DNA of 32,057 nucleotides from Prevotella sp. (GTDB lineage: Bacteria > Bacteroidota > Bacteroidia > Bacteroidales > Bacteroidaceae). A program made the translations under genes and the position numbers. Under the pieces are notes generated by a model. The model did no database searches and was not told the origin of the DNA. It saw only the letters and a program-made list of their open reading frames with translations. Every line of letters begins with the position of its first letter. The stretch's first letter is position 1. Shown here piece by piece: positions 22,570-31,600 of this stretch. The stretch lies in assembly GCA_016286995.1 (NCBI GenBank), contig JAEEVA010000037.1, positions 1-32,057 of the forward strand, read 5' to 3'.

Positions 22570-23496
22570 ATGATTTATTTGTTTATTATAACGCTCATTA
22601 CTACCGTTGTGTTAGCTTTTGCACTTTATTCACAGCGACAGGCAGGAAAGCGTCAGGCTGAAGAACAGCAGCAACTGTTGGCTGATTATCAGCGACGTGT
22701 CGACGAACAGCAGAAATTGCTTGACGATTACCGCGCTTTGGAGAAAAACTTCGACAATATCGGTGAGGGCTATGAGCAGGCTTTGCTGGCCTTCGACAAA
22801 ATGGAAGAAGACCAGCAGAAGGTAAAGAGTGCTAACGAGGCTCTTGAAAAACGTTTTTCTTCTTTACAACATGAGCATGACCAGCTTCTGCAGGCTGTTC
22901 AGAAGAAAGACGAAACATTGAAAATGGTTGTCAATGAGATGCAAAAGATCGTCAAAGACAATGGAGATGTGAAAATGGCCGCTATCGTAGGAAAGTTAAT
23001 GGATTTGGACGATATTCAAGACGGTCAAACACCCCTTGAACGAACCGATAATATTATGGTTAGTCAAGTGGCTGAAGAGGCTGTGCGTTTGTCTGGTATC
23101 TCTGCTGTTGATTATCTCCATTTTGAGCAAGTAACTGATCCCAGTGCTACAGCTACCATGTTGCATACTAATCTTGGCAAGGCAGTTCGCGCTTTAACCC
23201 ATTTGTTAGATAATGCGATGAAGTTTACTTCTGATGGGACTGTCAGGCTCGATGTCAAGGTTGATATGGATAAGATGAAAGCTGTCTTTGCAGTAGAAGA
23301 TACTGGGTCTGGCATTCCTGCTGAAGATGCTGATCGTATTTTTGAACCATATGTAAAACTTAATCAATATTTTGATGGACAGGGTATCGGACTAACTGTA
23401 GCTCGAAACATAGCAAGAAGACTGGAGGGCGACTTGTTGCTTGATTCTTCATTTGAAGGTCCGGGAGCGAGATTTATACTTATACTCCCCATATGA
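22570..23496 (+). CDS. membrane coiled-coil protein with histidine-kinase ATPase domain but no phosphoacceptor histidine
   Basis: The 308-residue protein has an N-terminal membrane helix (1-19), a long Gln/Glu-rich coiled coil (22-125) and a HATPase_c domain (about 165-308). ATPase boxes are intact: N-box HLLDNAMKFT (211-220), G1 DTGSGI (244-249) and G2 DGQGIGLTVARNIARRL (269-285). Where a histidine kinase should show an H-box of the SHELRTPL type, the sequence reads LKMVVNEMQKIVKDN; no histidine is present between residue 103 and 184. The segment 134-172 still looks like the second DHp helix and linker. It may be a pseudo-histidine-kinase or a serine kinase in the partner-switch pathway. It follows the STAS gene after 18 nt and ends the cassette. 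Confidence 0.82.
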   Translation: MIYLFIITLITTVVLAFALYSQRQAGKRQAEEQQQLLADYQRRVDEQQKLLDDYRALEKNFDNIGEGYEQALLAFDKMEEDQQKVKSANEALEKRFSSLQHEHDQLLQAVQKKDETLKMVVNEMQKIVKDNGDVKMAAIVGKLMDLDDIQDGQTPLERTDNIMVSQVAEEAVRLSGISAVDYLHFEQVTDPSATATMLHTNLGKAVRALTHLLDNAMKFTSDGTVRLDVKVDMDKMKAVFAVEDTGSGIPAEDADRIFEPYVKLNQYFDGQGIGLTVARNIARRLEGDLLLDSSFEGPGARFILILPI

Positions 23497-23509
23497 TTAT
23501 AGTTTTTTT

Positions 23510-23554
23510 ATAAAAGGAAAAGGCTCTTTCTCAAAAAGAGCCTTTTCCTTTTAT
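23510..23554. terminator. bidirectional terminator between converging transcription units
   Basis: A perfect 20-bp inverted repeat (23510-23529 with 23535-23554) and a 5-nt loop form the hairpin. Its inner GC-rich part, GGCTCTTT/AAAGAGCC, is followed by TTTTCCTTTT on both strands. It separates the partner-switching cassette (+) from the propeller sensor (-), whose stop codon is 8 nt away. Confidence 0.92.
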
Positions 23555-23562
23555 AAATATCC

Positions 23563-26286
23563 TTAATTGATAATCTCGTATTCATCAGTATCTTCAACAG
23601 TTTGTTGGCTTGGCTGTGACTCTGGCTCTTCCGCTAACTTGATAGCGTCTTCTTTTTCCGCTATTTCATGAGCATGGTTTCTTTTTTTTCTATGGATGGA
23701 ATAACCTATAGCAAGCAGAAGGATGATTAAAAGAACGTAGATAAGTATAGCCCAAAAAGAGAATAATGGATGGGGAGGGACGATGACCTCTATGGTTCGT
23801 AAATCGTAAGCCTCTGGTGACTCAAGTAAAAAAGCCTTTACTTGAAAACGGTATGTGCCGGCAGGTACGCCGCTGTAGTCGGCACGGCGAGTATTATTGG
23901 CATTGATCCAGTCTTCGTCATATCCCTCTAATTTGTACTGATATACAATTCGGTGTTGCAACTGATAGTTCATGGCTGCAAAACGGAAAGCAAAAACAGA
24001 ATTGTTTGAGGGTAAGGTCACACTCTTGCTTTCAGGAACGTAATAGTCAAAGTTGCTGTTAAGTCGGGGACTCTGTAATTCATCATCAAGATAAAAGTCT
24101 GTAATACGCAACTTTAATAGAGAACCTGTAGAGTTGGCAAGCTTCTTGCGATCGACAGTATAATAGCCGTTAAGGGTTCCGAAGTAAATTTTTCCGTCCG
24201 CCCCCATCATTGCTGCCCCTTCAGAACACATAGTGTCATCAACACCATCTAGTTGAGAGAAGGTCGTAAATATTTTCTTCTTGACATCGAAAGAGCATAG
24301 AATGTGGTCTGTAGCCAGCCAGATGTTACCTTTCTCATCACAAGTCAGGCTAAGAATTTCTTCAGAGGGAAGGCCATCGGCGATGCCGTAATTATGGAAC
24401 TGCCATGTCCCGTTGGCATCACGCTTGGTCGTATGGCTTAGACCACCACTGTTTGTGCCAACCCATATTGTGCCGGCTGGGTCACACATTAGGCTGACAA
24501 TGTCATTGGACATCAACCCTTTTTGCATTTCTTCAGGAGTCTGAACTTGTTCGATGCTGACAATATTGTTGTGTAATGACATGATAAGGATACCGTCAGT
24601 AGTACCAGCCCATATTTTGCCGTCCTTGGCAAGAGCTATGGTACGTACTTTTTGGTATGCATTCAAAGGATAATGTTTTAAGGCATTCTTGGCATGCAAG
24701 GCAATGTAATTGCCCGATTTGTTCTTGCGCAGAATATTAACACCACCACCATAGGTCGCAACCCAGATGTTGCCTTCACGGTCTTCTACAGCCTGATAGG
24801 CAGCGTTATGGCTGAGCGACCAGATGTTGTTGTCTTGATGGCGGAAATTTAGGATAGTGTAGCCGCCGTTGCCGTTTGGCGTAACTTTGTATATACCATT
24901 GTCTTTGTCACAAACCCAGTAGTTCCCTTGAGAGTCACCAGACATGCCGTAAGGACGGCTAATGGGGTTGCCTTTGGAGTCATGAGTAATGATACTGCGG
25001 TTTCCATTGGCATCGAATACATAAATGCAACCCTTTTTGTTGGCCAGGAAAGTCAAGTGACGTTTTGGGTCATAGTGCATGGCGCGAATCTCATTCTCCA
25101 AAGGTGAGTCAGATCCTGGTACTAATAAAGTCCGTGAAATAGTATTTTTTAATACTTCCAACTTCTCAAGGCCACGCCGTATTGTGGATTCCCAAACAAC
25201 ACCATCGTTCATTTCAAGACGGGCATTAACTGTGTTGGAGAGGTTCCATGGGTTACTAGGATCGTTATGGAAATACTCAACTTCGTCTGTTTCACGGTTA
25301 TAATAGCCATAACCAGCATGATTCATTCTGATCCAAACAACACCCAAAGCCTCATTAAACTCTGCACCTCGACTAGTAAATTCAGGAACTAATGTGCGTT
25401 GATTGAAGAATTTGATATCGTTGGTTTTCATATTTAGTCGATATGCGCCATCGCCTAAGTCAGAAAACCATAATAAGCCGTGGCTGTCGACAAACAATCC
25501 TGTTATTTCGCGCCCAATATCTTTCACAAGTTCAGCTTCTTTTCCATATGAGAATTGGAGAATCTTGCCAGATTTGGTTCCTACATAAATATTATAACCG
25601 TTTGAAGTCAATTGGGTAATATCTTCATCAAGGAAATAGCCTTTGCGTTCCAATGACAGGTTCGACATGTCAATACGATGAACCCCCTCATTTGTACCTA
25701 CCCAAAGATCGTTATGGTATCCTTCAACAATGCATTTGACAGTTAAATTACCTGTTGAGATAAGTTCTTGCTTGAGACCGTTACGATCTAATCGTAGCTT
25801 GTAAAGACCGATATCTGAATAGTAAATAAGAACATCGCCATTACTGGTGACGTAAGGGTTGAAGAAATAGTCGACGTGAAAGGCATCATGACCACTAATT
25901 CCTTCAAGTGGGTCTTCAATGCAGTCGGTTTTGCGATTTATAACGAAGACGCGACCGTCATACATCTTCAGCCAGATGTTCTGCATCTGGTCGATAGTCA
26001 TGCTGTTTGCACGATTATGGAGTCCGCGAATACCACTGGATATGCCAGTTTTGTAGTTAAAAAAGTTATAACCGTCAAAACGTGCTACGCCATTCCAAGT
26101 TGCCACCCATATGTAACCATAGTCGTCATTATGTATAGATACTATAGCATTGCTGGGAAGACCATTGTCTGTCGAATAGTGTGACAATGAAGCTTGCAGA
26201 GGCTGGGCTCTTAAATCTTGAGGAATTAAGAACACCAGCACAGCAAGCAGTGTTAGTAGTGATGTTTTGTAGTAGTCCGTAAACAT
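23563..26286 (-). CDS. HTCS-type periplasmic propeller/Y_Y_Y sensor without a kinase domain
   Basis: This 907-residue protein has a signal peptide (to about 28) and repeated two-component-regulator propeller units through about residue 735, such as LPSNAIVSIHNDDYGYIWVA, NIWLATDHILCSF and GKIWAGTTDGILIM. A Y_Y_Y domain (about 750-835, with YQYKLEGYDEDW) and one membrane helix (842-864) follow. In hybrid two-component sensors, a DHp-kinase-receiver-AraC module of some 400-500 residues comes next. Here only a 43-residue acidic tail remains, ending EDTDEYEIIN. A terminator follows at once, so no lost kinase remnant lies downstream. The start is 10 nt after glyA, so the two are probably co-transcribed. 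The ligand is unknown. Confidence 0.88.
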   Translation of the reverse strand: MFTDYYKTSLLTLLAVLVFLIPQDLRAQPLQASLSHYSTDNGLPSNAIVSIHNDDYGYIWVATWNGVARFDGYNFFNYKTGISSGIRGLHNRANSMTIDQMQNIWLKMYDGRVFVINRKTDCIEDPLEGISGHDAFHVDYFFNPYVTSNGDVLIYYSDIGLYKLRLDRNGLKQELISTGNLTVKCIVEGYHNDLWVGTNEGVHRIDMSNLSLERKGYFLDEDITQLTSNGYNIYVGTKSGKILQFSYGKEAELVKDIGREITGLFVDSHGLLWFSDLGDGAYRLNMKTNDIKFFNQRTLVPEFTSRGAEFNEALGVVWIRMNHAGYGYYNRETDEVEYFHNDPSNPWNLSNTVNARLEMNDGVVWESTIRRGLEKLEVLKNTISRTLLVPGSDSPLENEIRAMHYDPKRHLTFLANKKGCIYVFDANGNRSIITHDSKGNPISRPYGMSGDSQGNYWVCDKDNGIYKVTPNGNGGYTILNFRHQDNNIWSLSHNAAYQAVEDREGNIWVATYGGGVNILRKNKSGNYIALHAKNALKHYPLNAYQKVRTIALAKDGKIWAGTTDGILIMSLHNNIVSIEQVQTPEEMQKGLMSNDIVSLMCDPAGTIWVGTNSGGLSHTTKRDANGTWQFHNYGIADGLPSEEILSLTCDEKGNIWLATDHILCSFDVKKKIFTTFSQLDGVDDTMCSEGAAMMGADGKIYFGTLNGYYTVDRKKLANSTGSLLKLRITDFYLDDELQSPRLNSNFDYYVPESKSVTLPSNNSVFAFRFAAMNYQLQHRIVYQYKLEGYDEDWINANNTRRADYSGVPAGTYRFQVKAFLLESPEAYDLRTIEVIVPPHPLFSFWAILIYVLLIILLLAIGYSIHRKKRNHAHEIAEKEDAIKLAEEPESQPSQQTVEDTDEYEIIN

Positions 26287-26296
26287 TTCGAGTTAT

Positions 26297-27577
26297 TTAG
26301 TAGGCAAAGAGAGGATACTCCTTCATCTTCTCATTGACACGGTGACGAACCGATGCAATGACTTGTTCGTCTTCAGGGGCATTGAGAACTTCCTCAATGA
26401 GTTCAGCAATAAAAACCATTAGGTCTTCTTTAGCACCTCGGGTTGTAATGGCGGGGGTTCCCAACCGGATACCTGATGTTTGGAAGGCTGAGCGGGTGTC
26501 AAAGGGTACCATGTTCTTGTTGACAGTGATGTCGGCAGCAACAAGGGCATTCTCCGCGACTTTACCAGTTAAATCTGGATACTTTGTGCGAAGGTCCACT
26601 AGCATGGAATGGTTATCCGTACCACCGCTTACAATGCTGAAGCCTCGCTTTATAAGTTCCTCTGCAAGCACTTTGGCATTCTTCTGAACCTGTTTGGCCC
26701 ATTCTTTGAATTCTGGTTTTAATGCCTCGCCGAAGGCAACAGCTTTTGCTGCGATGACGTGCTCTAAAGGACCTCCTTGCTGACCTGGGAATACGGCGGA
26801 ATTCAATAGCTGAGACATCATTTTTGTTACACCCTTAGGAGTCTTTAACCCCCAAGGATTCTCAAAGTCCTTACCCATCAAGATAATACCACCACGAGGA
26901 CCGCGAAGAGTCTTGTGGGTAGTTGAAGTCACAATGTGAGCGTACTTCAGTGGGTTGTCAAGAAGACCGGCAGCAATGAGACCTGCGGGGTGGGCCATGT
27001 CAATCATCAGCAAGGCTCCAACTTTGTCTGCAATCTCTCGCATGCGCTTATAATTCCATTCACGACTGTAGGCAGAGCCACCGCCAATAATCAATTTGGG
27101 CTTGTGCTCGATGGCAAGTCGTTCCATTTCCTCGTAGTCAACTCGACCAGTTTCCTTGTTCAGGTTGTAGCCGATGGGCTTATACAAGATGCCGCTGGTA
27201 TTTACCAGCGAACCATGACTGAGGTGACCGCCATGGTCAAGGTTGAGTCCCATAAACGTGTCGCCAGGCTTCAAACATGTCAGCAGAACAGCTGCATTAG
27301 CCTGTGCACCAGAGTGGGGCTGAACGTTGGCATATTCGGCACCAAATAGCTGGCAGACACGGTCGATAGCAAGTTGCTCAACCTTGTCAACTACCTGACA
27401 GCCGCCATAATAGCGGTGGCCAGGATAGCCTTCGGCGTATTTATTTGTAAGGTAGGAACCCATGGCTTCCATAACCTGGTCGCTTACAAAGTTCTCACTG
27501 GCAATGAGCTCGATGCCCTTCATTTGGCGCTCATGCTCCTGCTCAATCAATTCAAAAATCTGATAGTCTCTTTCCAT
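26297..27577 (-). CDS. glyA: serine hydroxymethyltransferase
   Basis: This PLP enzyme interconverts serine and glycine with tetrahydrofolate, supplying one-carbon units. The 426-residue length is normal. Motifs are IELIASENF (22-30), [15 protein letters not shown] (45-59), [11 protein letters not shown] (84-94) and the PLP lysine Lys222 in [14 protein letters not shown]. It has a -7 element at 27615-27622, and a terminator for the upstream pyrBI genes lies just before that. The propeller-sensor gene follows 10 nt after its stop. Confidence 0.97.
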   Translation of the reverse strand: MERDYQIFELIEQEHERQMKGIELIASENFVSDQVMEAMGSYLTNKYAEGYPGHRYYGGCQVVDKVEQLAIDRVCQLFGAEYANVQPHSGAQANAAVLLTCLKPGDTFMGLNLDHGGHLSHGSLVNTSGILYKPIGYNLNKETGRVDYEEMERLAIEHKPKLIIGGGSAYSREWNYKRMREIADKVGALLMIDMAHPAGLIAAGLLDNPLKYAHIVTSTTHKTLRGPRGGIILMGKDFENPWGLKTPKGVTKMMSQLLNSAVFPGQQGGPLEHVIAAKAVAFGEALKPEFKEWAKQVQKNAKVLAEELIKRGFSIVSGGTDNHSMLVDLRTKYPDLTGKVAENALVAADITVNKNMVPFDTRSAFQTSGIRLGTPAITTRGAKEDLMVFIAELIEEVLNAPEDEQVIASVRHRVNEKMKEYPLFAY

Positions 27578-27614
27578 TGTTTTCGTTTTGTTTGGTTTTA
27601 CGTGAATGTGGTGA

Positions 27615-27622
27615 CAAAGGTA
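27615..27622 (-). promoter_or_regulatory. -7 promoter element of glyA
   Basis: The minus strand reads TACCTTTG, a consensus -7 box 37 nt before the glyA start. The spacer and -33 zone overlap the T-run of the pyrI terminator; no exact TTTG is present there. Confidence 0.55.
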
Positions 27623-27638
27623 CTAAAAAAAAATAATA

Positions 27639-27673
27639 AAGAAGCATCTTTCAACAAAAAACGTATGCTTCTT
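27639..27673 (-). terminator. terminator after pyrBI
   Basis: A 9-bp stem, AAGAAGCAT (27639-27647) and ATGCTTCTT (27665-27673), is followed on the minus strand by TATTATTTTTTTTT. It begins 9 nt past the pyrI stop and insulates glyA from pyrBI transcription. Confidence 0.72.
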
Positions 27674-27682
27674 AAATAATTT

Positions 27683-28129
27683 TTAGACGAGCTCCACTTT
27701 GTTGATGTCTTGTTCCTTCTCACAATAGTGGCACGTCAAGATACCGTTTTGAACGTGGAAAAGGGTAGCCATAGGCTCATTGTTGGTGATACATTTGGGA
27801 TTATTGCATTTTACGATTCCTCGTATTTCATCTGGCGTTACAACAGTTTTTTTCTCTACAACCTCATAGTCGCGTATGATACTGAGTATGACATTGGGGG
27901 CTACGACGGATAAACGAGAAATCTCATCGTCCGTAAAGAATTTGTCTGACACCTTGATGATTCCCTTACTGCCGACCTTCTGTGATGGATAGTTGATACC
28001 GATAGTTACAGGGGTCCTTAATTCAAATAATCCAAGTAGACTGGCTACTTGATAGGTTTTGTCTGCAGGGATGTGGTCAATAACCGTGCCGTGCTCAATA
28101 GCGGCAACCAAGCGTTCTTTCTTGTTCAT
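27683..28129 (-). CDS. pyrI: aspartate carbamoyltransferase regulatory subunit
   Basis: This 148-residue protein is the nucleotide-sensing, zinc-binding subunit of class B aspartate transcarbamoylase, giving CTP/ATP control of the catalytic trimers. Zinc ligands are Cys108, Cys113, Cys133 and Cys136. The N-terminal allosteric domain shows [13 protein letters not shown] (10-22). It overlaps the pyrB stop by 4 nt, a common arrangement for translationally coupled subunits. Confidence 0.95.
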   Translation of the reverse strand: MNKKERLVAAIEHGTVIDHIPADKTYQVASLLGLFELRTPVTIGINYPSQKVGSKGIIKVSDKFFTDDEISRLSVVAPNVILSIIRDYEVVEKKTVVTPDEIRGIVKCNNPKCITNNEPMATLFHVQNGILTCHYCEKEQDINKVELV

Positions 28130-29073
28130 AGGATAATGGTTTTGTCGTTTCTTACTTCGTCTAAACTAATGCCTAGCACGTCACAAAAGATGGCTTCGCG
28201 GGCAAAAAGGCCATTGCCTGCTTGCTGAATGTAGTAGGCATGAGGATTTTCATCAACATCGTATGCTATCTCATTAACACGGGGTAAGGGGTGGAGAATT
28301 TTCATGTTGGGTTTGGCTAAACGAAGCATCTCATTATTTAATATATATACATTCTTCACTCTTTCATATTCCATCAGGTCTGAGAAACGCTCTTTTTGTA
28401 CACGGGTCATGTAAAGAATGTCTGCGTCGGCAATAATTTTTTCATTGAACGCAGTGTGCTCCTGATATTGGATGCCATGTTCTTTACAATATAGTTTATA
28501 TTCATTTGGCATGGCGAGTTCCTTTGGAGCAACAAAATGAAATGTCGGATTGAAATGACGCATGGCCATAATCAGAGAATGAACAGTCCGACCGTATTTT
28601 AGGTCACCAACCAGATAAATGTTCAGATTATCAAGTGTCCCTTGGGTCTTGTAAATACTGTATAAGTCGAGCATACATTGCGAAGGGTGCTGATGAGCAC
28701 CGTCGCCAGCATTGACAATCGGAACATTAGTGACTTCAGAAGCATATTGGGCCGCTCCCTCAATGTAGTGACGCATGACAATCACGTCAGCATAATTTGA
28801 AACCATCAGAATAGTATCCTTTAGAGTCTCTCCTTTTGTTCCACTGGTAATCTTTGGGTCAGCAAAACCTATAACCCGAGCACCGAGTCGGTTAGCTGCA
28901 GTTTCAAAAGAAAGACGTGTGCGAGTAGATGGCTCAAAAAATAGGGTGGCAACAACACGCCCTTTCAATAGCTCACGGTTTGGGTGTCTCTCGAATTCTT
29001 GTGCAAGCTCAATCATGTAGAGAATTTTCTCGCGGGTGAGGCCTGCAATTGTTACAAAATCATGTTTTTCCAT
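28126..29073 (-). CDS. pyrB: aspartate carbamoyltransferase catalytic subunit
   Basis: This enzyme makes N-carbamoyl-L-aspartate from carbamoyl phosphate and aspartate, the first committed pyrimidine step. From ATG 29073 it is 315 residues. Carbamoyl-phosphate motif [12 protein letters not shown] (45-56), the 80s loop with Lys80 and Lys85 (GTKGETLKD), [21 protein letters not shown] and [11 protein letters not shown] are all present. A GTG-type start at 29097 would fall in the -7 promoter box, so the MEKHDFVTI start is preferred. It is followed by pyrI with a 4-nt overlap. Confidence 0.96.
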   Translation of the reverse strand: MEKHDFVTIAGLTREKILYMIELAQEFERHPNRELLKGRVVATLFFEPSTRTRLSFETAANRLGARVIGFADPKITSGTKGETLKDTILMVSNYADVIVMRHYIEGAAQYASEVTNVPIVNAGDGAHQHPSQCMLDLYSIYKTQGTLDNLNIYLVGDLKYGRTVHSLIMAMRHFNPTFHFVAPKELAMPNEYKLYCKEHGIQYQEHTAFNEKIIADADILYMTRVQKERFSDLMEYERVKNVYILNNEMLRLAKPNMKILHPLPRVNEIAYDVDENPHAYYIQQAGNGLFAREAIFCDVLGISLDEVRNDKTIIL

Positions 29074-29094
29074 CTCTTTGTACTGTTTTGACGG

Positions 29095-29102
29095 CAAAAT
29101 TA
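29095..29102 (-). promoter_or_regulatory. -7 promoter element of pyrBI
   Basis: The minus strand reads TAATTTTG, 21 nt upstream of the pyrB ATG. The PBP1A gene's -7 element faces away from it 44 nt further on, so this 106-nt gap holds two divergent promoters. No exact -33 TTTG is visible. Confidence 0.5.
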
Positions 29103-29146
29103 CACATTATTTCTGAATTTCCGTGCGTTTATTGAAAAGATTTTTG

Positions 29147-29154
29147 TAATTTTG
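29147..29154 (+). promoter_or_regulatory. -7 promoter element of the PBP1A gene
   Basis: TAATTTTG, 25 nt before the ATG at 29180. No exact -33 TTTG is visible at the usual spacing. Confidence 0.5.
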
Positions 29155-29179
29155 CACACAAACTAAGAAGAAATCAGTC

Positions 29180-31501
29180 ATGAGGAAATTCATAGTACGC
29201 AGTTTGTGGTCACTTTTAGTGGCTGGTGTATTGACGGCAGCTCTCGCTTTTTATGCTATCAGCGAAGGCTGGATTGGCTATATGCCACCAATTGAAGAGT
29301 TACAAAATCCTATTAACCGATTTGCCACACAAGTCATCTCAGCAGATGGCAAGATTATGGGGACATGGAATTATAATCGGGAAAATAGAATCGTAGTTGA
29401 TTATACTCAACTGTCCCCATCACTTGTGCAGGCTCTTGTTGCTACAGAGGATGTGCGATTTTATGATCATTCCGGTATAGACTTCTATGCACTTGGGCGT
29501 GCTGTTGTAAAGCGCGGCTTCCTACGTCAGAAGAGTGCAGGCGGTGGTTCTACTATTACGCAGCAGCTTGCTAAACAGTTGTATTCAGAAACTGCTCATA
29601 GCGTGATAGAACGTTTACTTCAGAAACCGATAGAGTGGGTGATAGCCGTTAAATTGGAACGAAATTATACAAAGGACGAAATCATTACAATGTATCTCAA
29701 CTATTTCGATTTCCTCCATAATGCGGTAGGTATTAAAACAGCATCAAATACTTATTTCAGTAAGGAACCGAAAGATTTAAAAGTAACAGAGGCTGCAGTG
29801 CTTATTGGATTGTGTAAAAATCCTTCATATTATAATCCTGTTCGCCACCCGGATCGTGCTGTTGCTCGTCGTAATGTTGTTTTGGGACAAATGCAAAAAG
29901 CAGGCTATCTCTCTAAGGCCGAGTATGATAAATATGCTGCTGAACCTCTTAACCTGAATTTTCATGTGGCTGATCACAAAGATGGTATAGCAGTCTATTT
30001 TCGCGATTTCTTGCGACGTTATATGATGGCTAAACAACCCAATCGTTCAGATTATCCGTCGTGGAATATGGTGAAATATCATATTGATTCCATCAATTGG
30101 GAGACGGATCCACTTTATGGGTGGTGTAACAAGAATCTTAAGAAAAATGGTGACCCATATAATGTCTATACTGATGGTTTGAAGGTTTATACCACGATTG
30201 ACTCAAGGATGCAGGAGTATGCTGAACAATCTGTTCGCGAACATGTTGTAAAATATCTTCAGCCCGCATTTAATAAAGAAAACCGAGGACATAGCAATGC
30301 TCCTTATTCTGGTAGCTTGTCCCAAGAACAGCTCAACAAAATCATTATGCGTTCTGTCCGCCAGTGTGAGCGATACCGTGTGTTGAAAGCTGAAGGCGCA
30401 ACGGAAGAACAGATAATGCAGTCTTTTCGTACTAAGACGGAAATGAGTGTGTTTACCTATCATGGAGAGATAGATACAATTATGACACCACTCGACTCTA
30501 TTAAGTATTATAAGTCTTTTCTGCGCTGTGGCTTTATGAGTATGTGTCCTCAGAACGGACAGGTTAAGGCATATGTTGGTGGACTAGATTTTACACACTT
30601 TGCTTATGATATGGCAATGGACGGTAGACGTCAGGTGGGTTCAACTATTAAGCCTTTCTTGTATTCGCTGGCGATGGAAAACGGTTTCTCCCCTTGTGAC
30701 GTTGCCCCAAATGTACAGCAGACTTATATTGTAGCGGGAAAACCCTGGACGCCACGAAATGGAAGTAAGGCACGCTATGGAGATATGGTCACCTTGAAAT
30801 GGGGACTCCAGCAATCTAATAACTGGATTTCTGCTTATTTGATGAGTAAGCTCAATCCGCAGGCCTTTGTAACACTTTTGCGTGAGTATGGTATTAATAA
30901 TCCGGAAATTCATCCTTCAATGTCTTTGTGTCTTGGACCTTGTGAAATTACGGTGGGTGAAATGGTTAGTGCATATACAGCTTTTGTCAATCACGGTATT
31001 CGTGCTGCCCACATGTTTGTTACGAAGATTGAAGATAATGAAGGTAACATGATAGCTCAGTTCCAACCACGTATGAATGAGGTTATTAGTGACGAGAGTG
31101 CTAATAAGATGCTTTACATGCTAAAAGCTGTTGTTGATGGAGGTACAGCCGGACGTCTTCGTTTTAAATATGGTATGACAGGAGAATTAGGTGGTAAAAC
31201 TGGTACGACCAATAACAATAGTGATGCATGGTTTATGGGGCTAACACCTACACTCGTTAGTGGCGTTTGGGTTGGAGGAGACGATCGTGATATCCACTTC
31301 GACTCTATGGCAATGGGACAAGGTGCAAGTATGGCTCTTCCCGTCTTTGCGTACTATATGCAACGAGTTTATAATGATAAAAGGCTTGGATACAACGATA
31401 AAGCAGTCTTCGATATGCCTGTTGACTATGATCCGTGTAAAATGGATGAATCTGGATTAGAGGATGCCGAAGGTGGAGAAATTGAAGATGTTTTTGAGTA
31501 G
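29180..31501 (+). CDS. class A penicillin-binding protein (PBP1A: glycosyltransferase plus transpeptidase)
   Basis: This bifunctional enzyme polymerises and crosslinks peptidoglycan in the periplasm. The 773-residue protein has a membrane anchor (about 8-27), then a GT51 domain with ATEDVRFYDHSGID (catalytic Glu90) and GGGSTITQQLAKQLY (121-135). The transpeptidase domain carries Ser488-Thr-Ile-Lys491 (SxxK), Ser546-Asn-Asn548 (SxN) and Lys673-Thr-Gly675 (KTG), all intact. The C-terminal tail is acidic (ESGLEDAEGGEIEDVFE). This is the usual size and layout for Bacteroidales PBP1A. Transcribed alone from 29147. Confidence 0.96.
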   Translation: MRKFIVRSLWSLLVAGVLTAALAFYAISEGWIGYMPPIEELQNPINRFATQVISADGKIMGTWNYNRENRIVVDYTQLSPSLVQALVATEDVRFYDHSGIDFYALGRAVVKRGFLRQKSAGGGSTITQQLAKQLYSETAHSVIERLLQKPIEWVIAVKLERNYTKDEIITMYLNYFDFLHNAVGIKTASNTYFSKEPKDLKVTEAAVLIGLCKNPSYYNPVRHPDRAVARRNVVLGQMQKAGYLSKAEYDKYAAEPLNLNFHVADHKDGIAVYFRDFLRRYMMAKQPNRSDYPSWNMVKYHIDSINWETDPLYGWCNKNLKKNGDPYNVYTDGLKVYTTIDSRMQEYAEQSVREHVVKYLQPAFNKENRGHSNAPYSGSLSQEQLNKIIMRSVRQCERYRVLKAEGATEEQIMQSFRTKTEMSVFTYHGEIDTIMTPLDSIKYYKSFLRCGFMSMCPQNGQVKAYVGGLDFTHFAYDMAMDGRRQVGSTIKPFLYSLAMENGFSPCDVAPNVQQTYIVAGKPWTPRNGSKARYGDMVTLKWGLQQSNNWISAYLMSKLNPQAFVTLLREYGINNPEIHPSMSLCLGPCEITVGEMVSAYTAFVNHGIRAAHMFVTKIEDNEGNMIAQFQPRMNEVISDESANKMLYMLKAVVDGGTAGRLRFKYGMTGELGGKTGTTNNNSDAWFMGLTPTLVSGVWVGGDDRDIHFDSMAMGQGASMALPVFAYYMQRVYNDKRLGYNDKAVFDMPVDYDPCKMDESGLEDAEGGEIEDVFE

Positions 31502-31600
31502 TTCCATTATCACTACTGTCCCGTTAAAGTGGACTAATCGGTCTTTGAAATAATTGAAATTCAGTCGATCTTCAGGTGCTGCGTGAGTTTTGCGAGCTAC

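Noticed and set aside
22570..23496. Ordinary sensor histidine kinase
   Set aside because: The H-box and its histidine are missing although the ATPase domain is complete.
23563..23700. Frameshift or truncation removing a kinase from the propeller sensor
   Set aside because: A strong terminator follows the stop by 8 nt, and the converging gene occupies the DNA beyond, so no kinase remnant exists.
29074..29097. Upstream start for pyrB
   Set aside because: It would overlap the -7 box at 29095-29102, and homologues begin at the MEKHDF-type start.
31502..31600. Possible insertion-sequence end (CTGTCCCGTTAAAGTGGAC) between PBP1A and the HTH gene
   Set aside because: No matching inverted end or target duplication is visible. 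The short minus-strand frame there is too small to identify as transposase.
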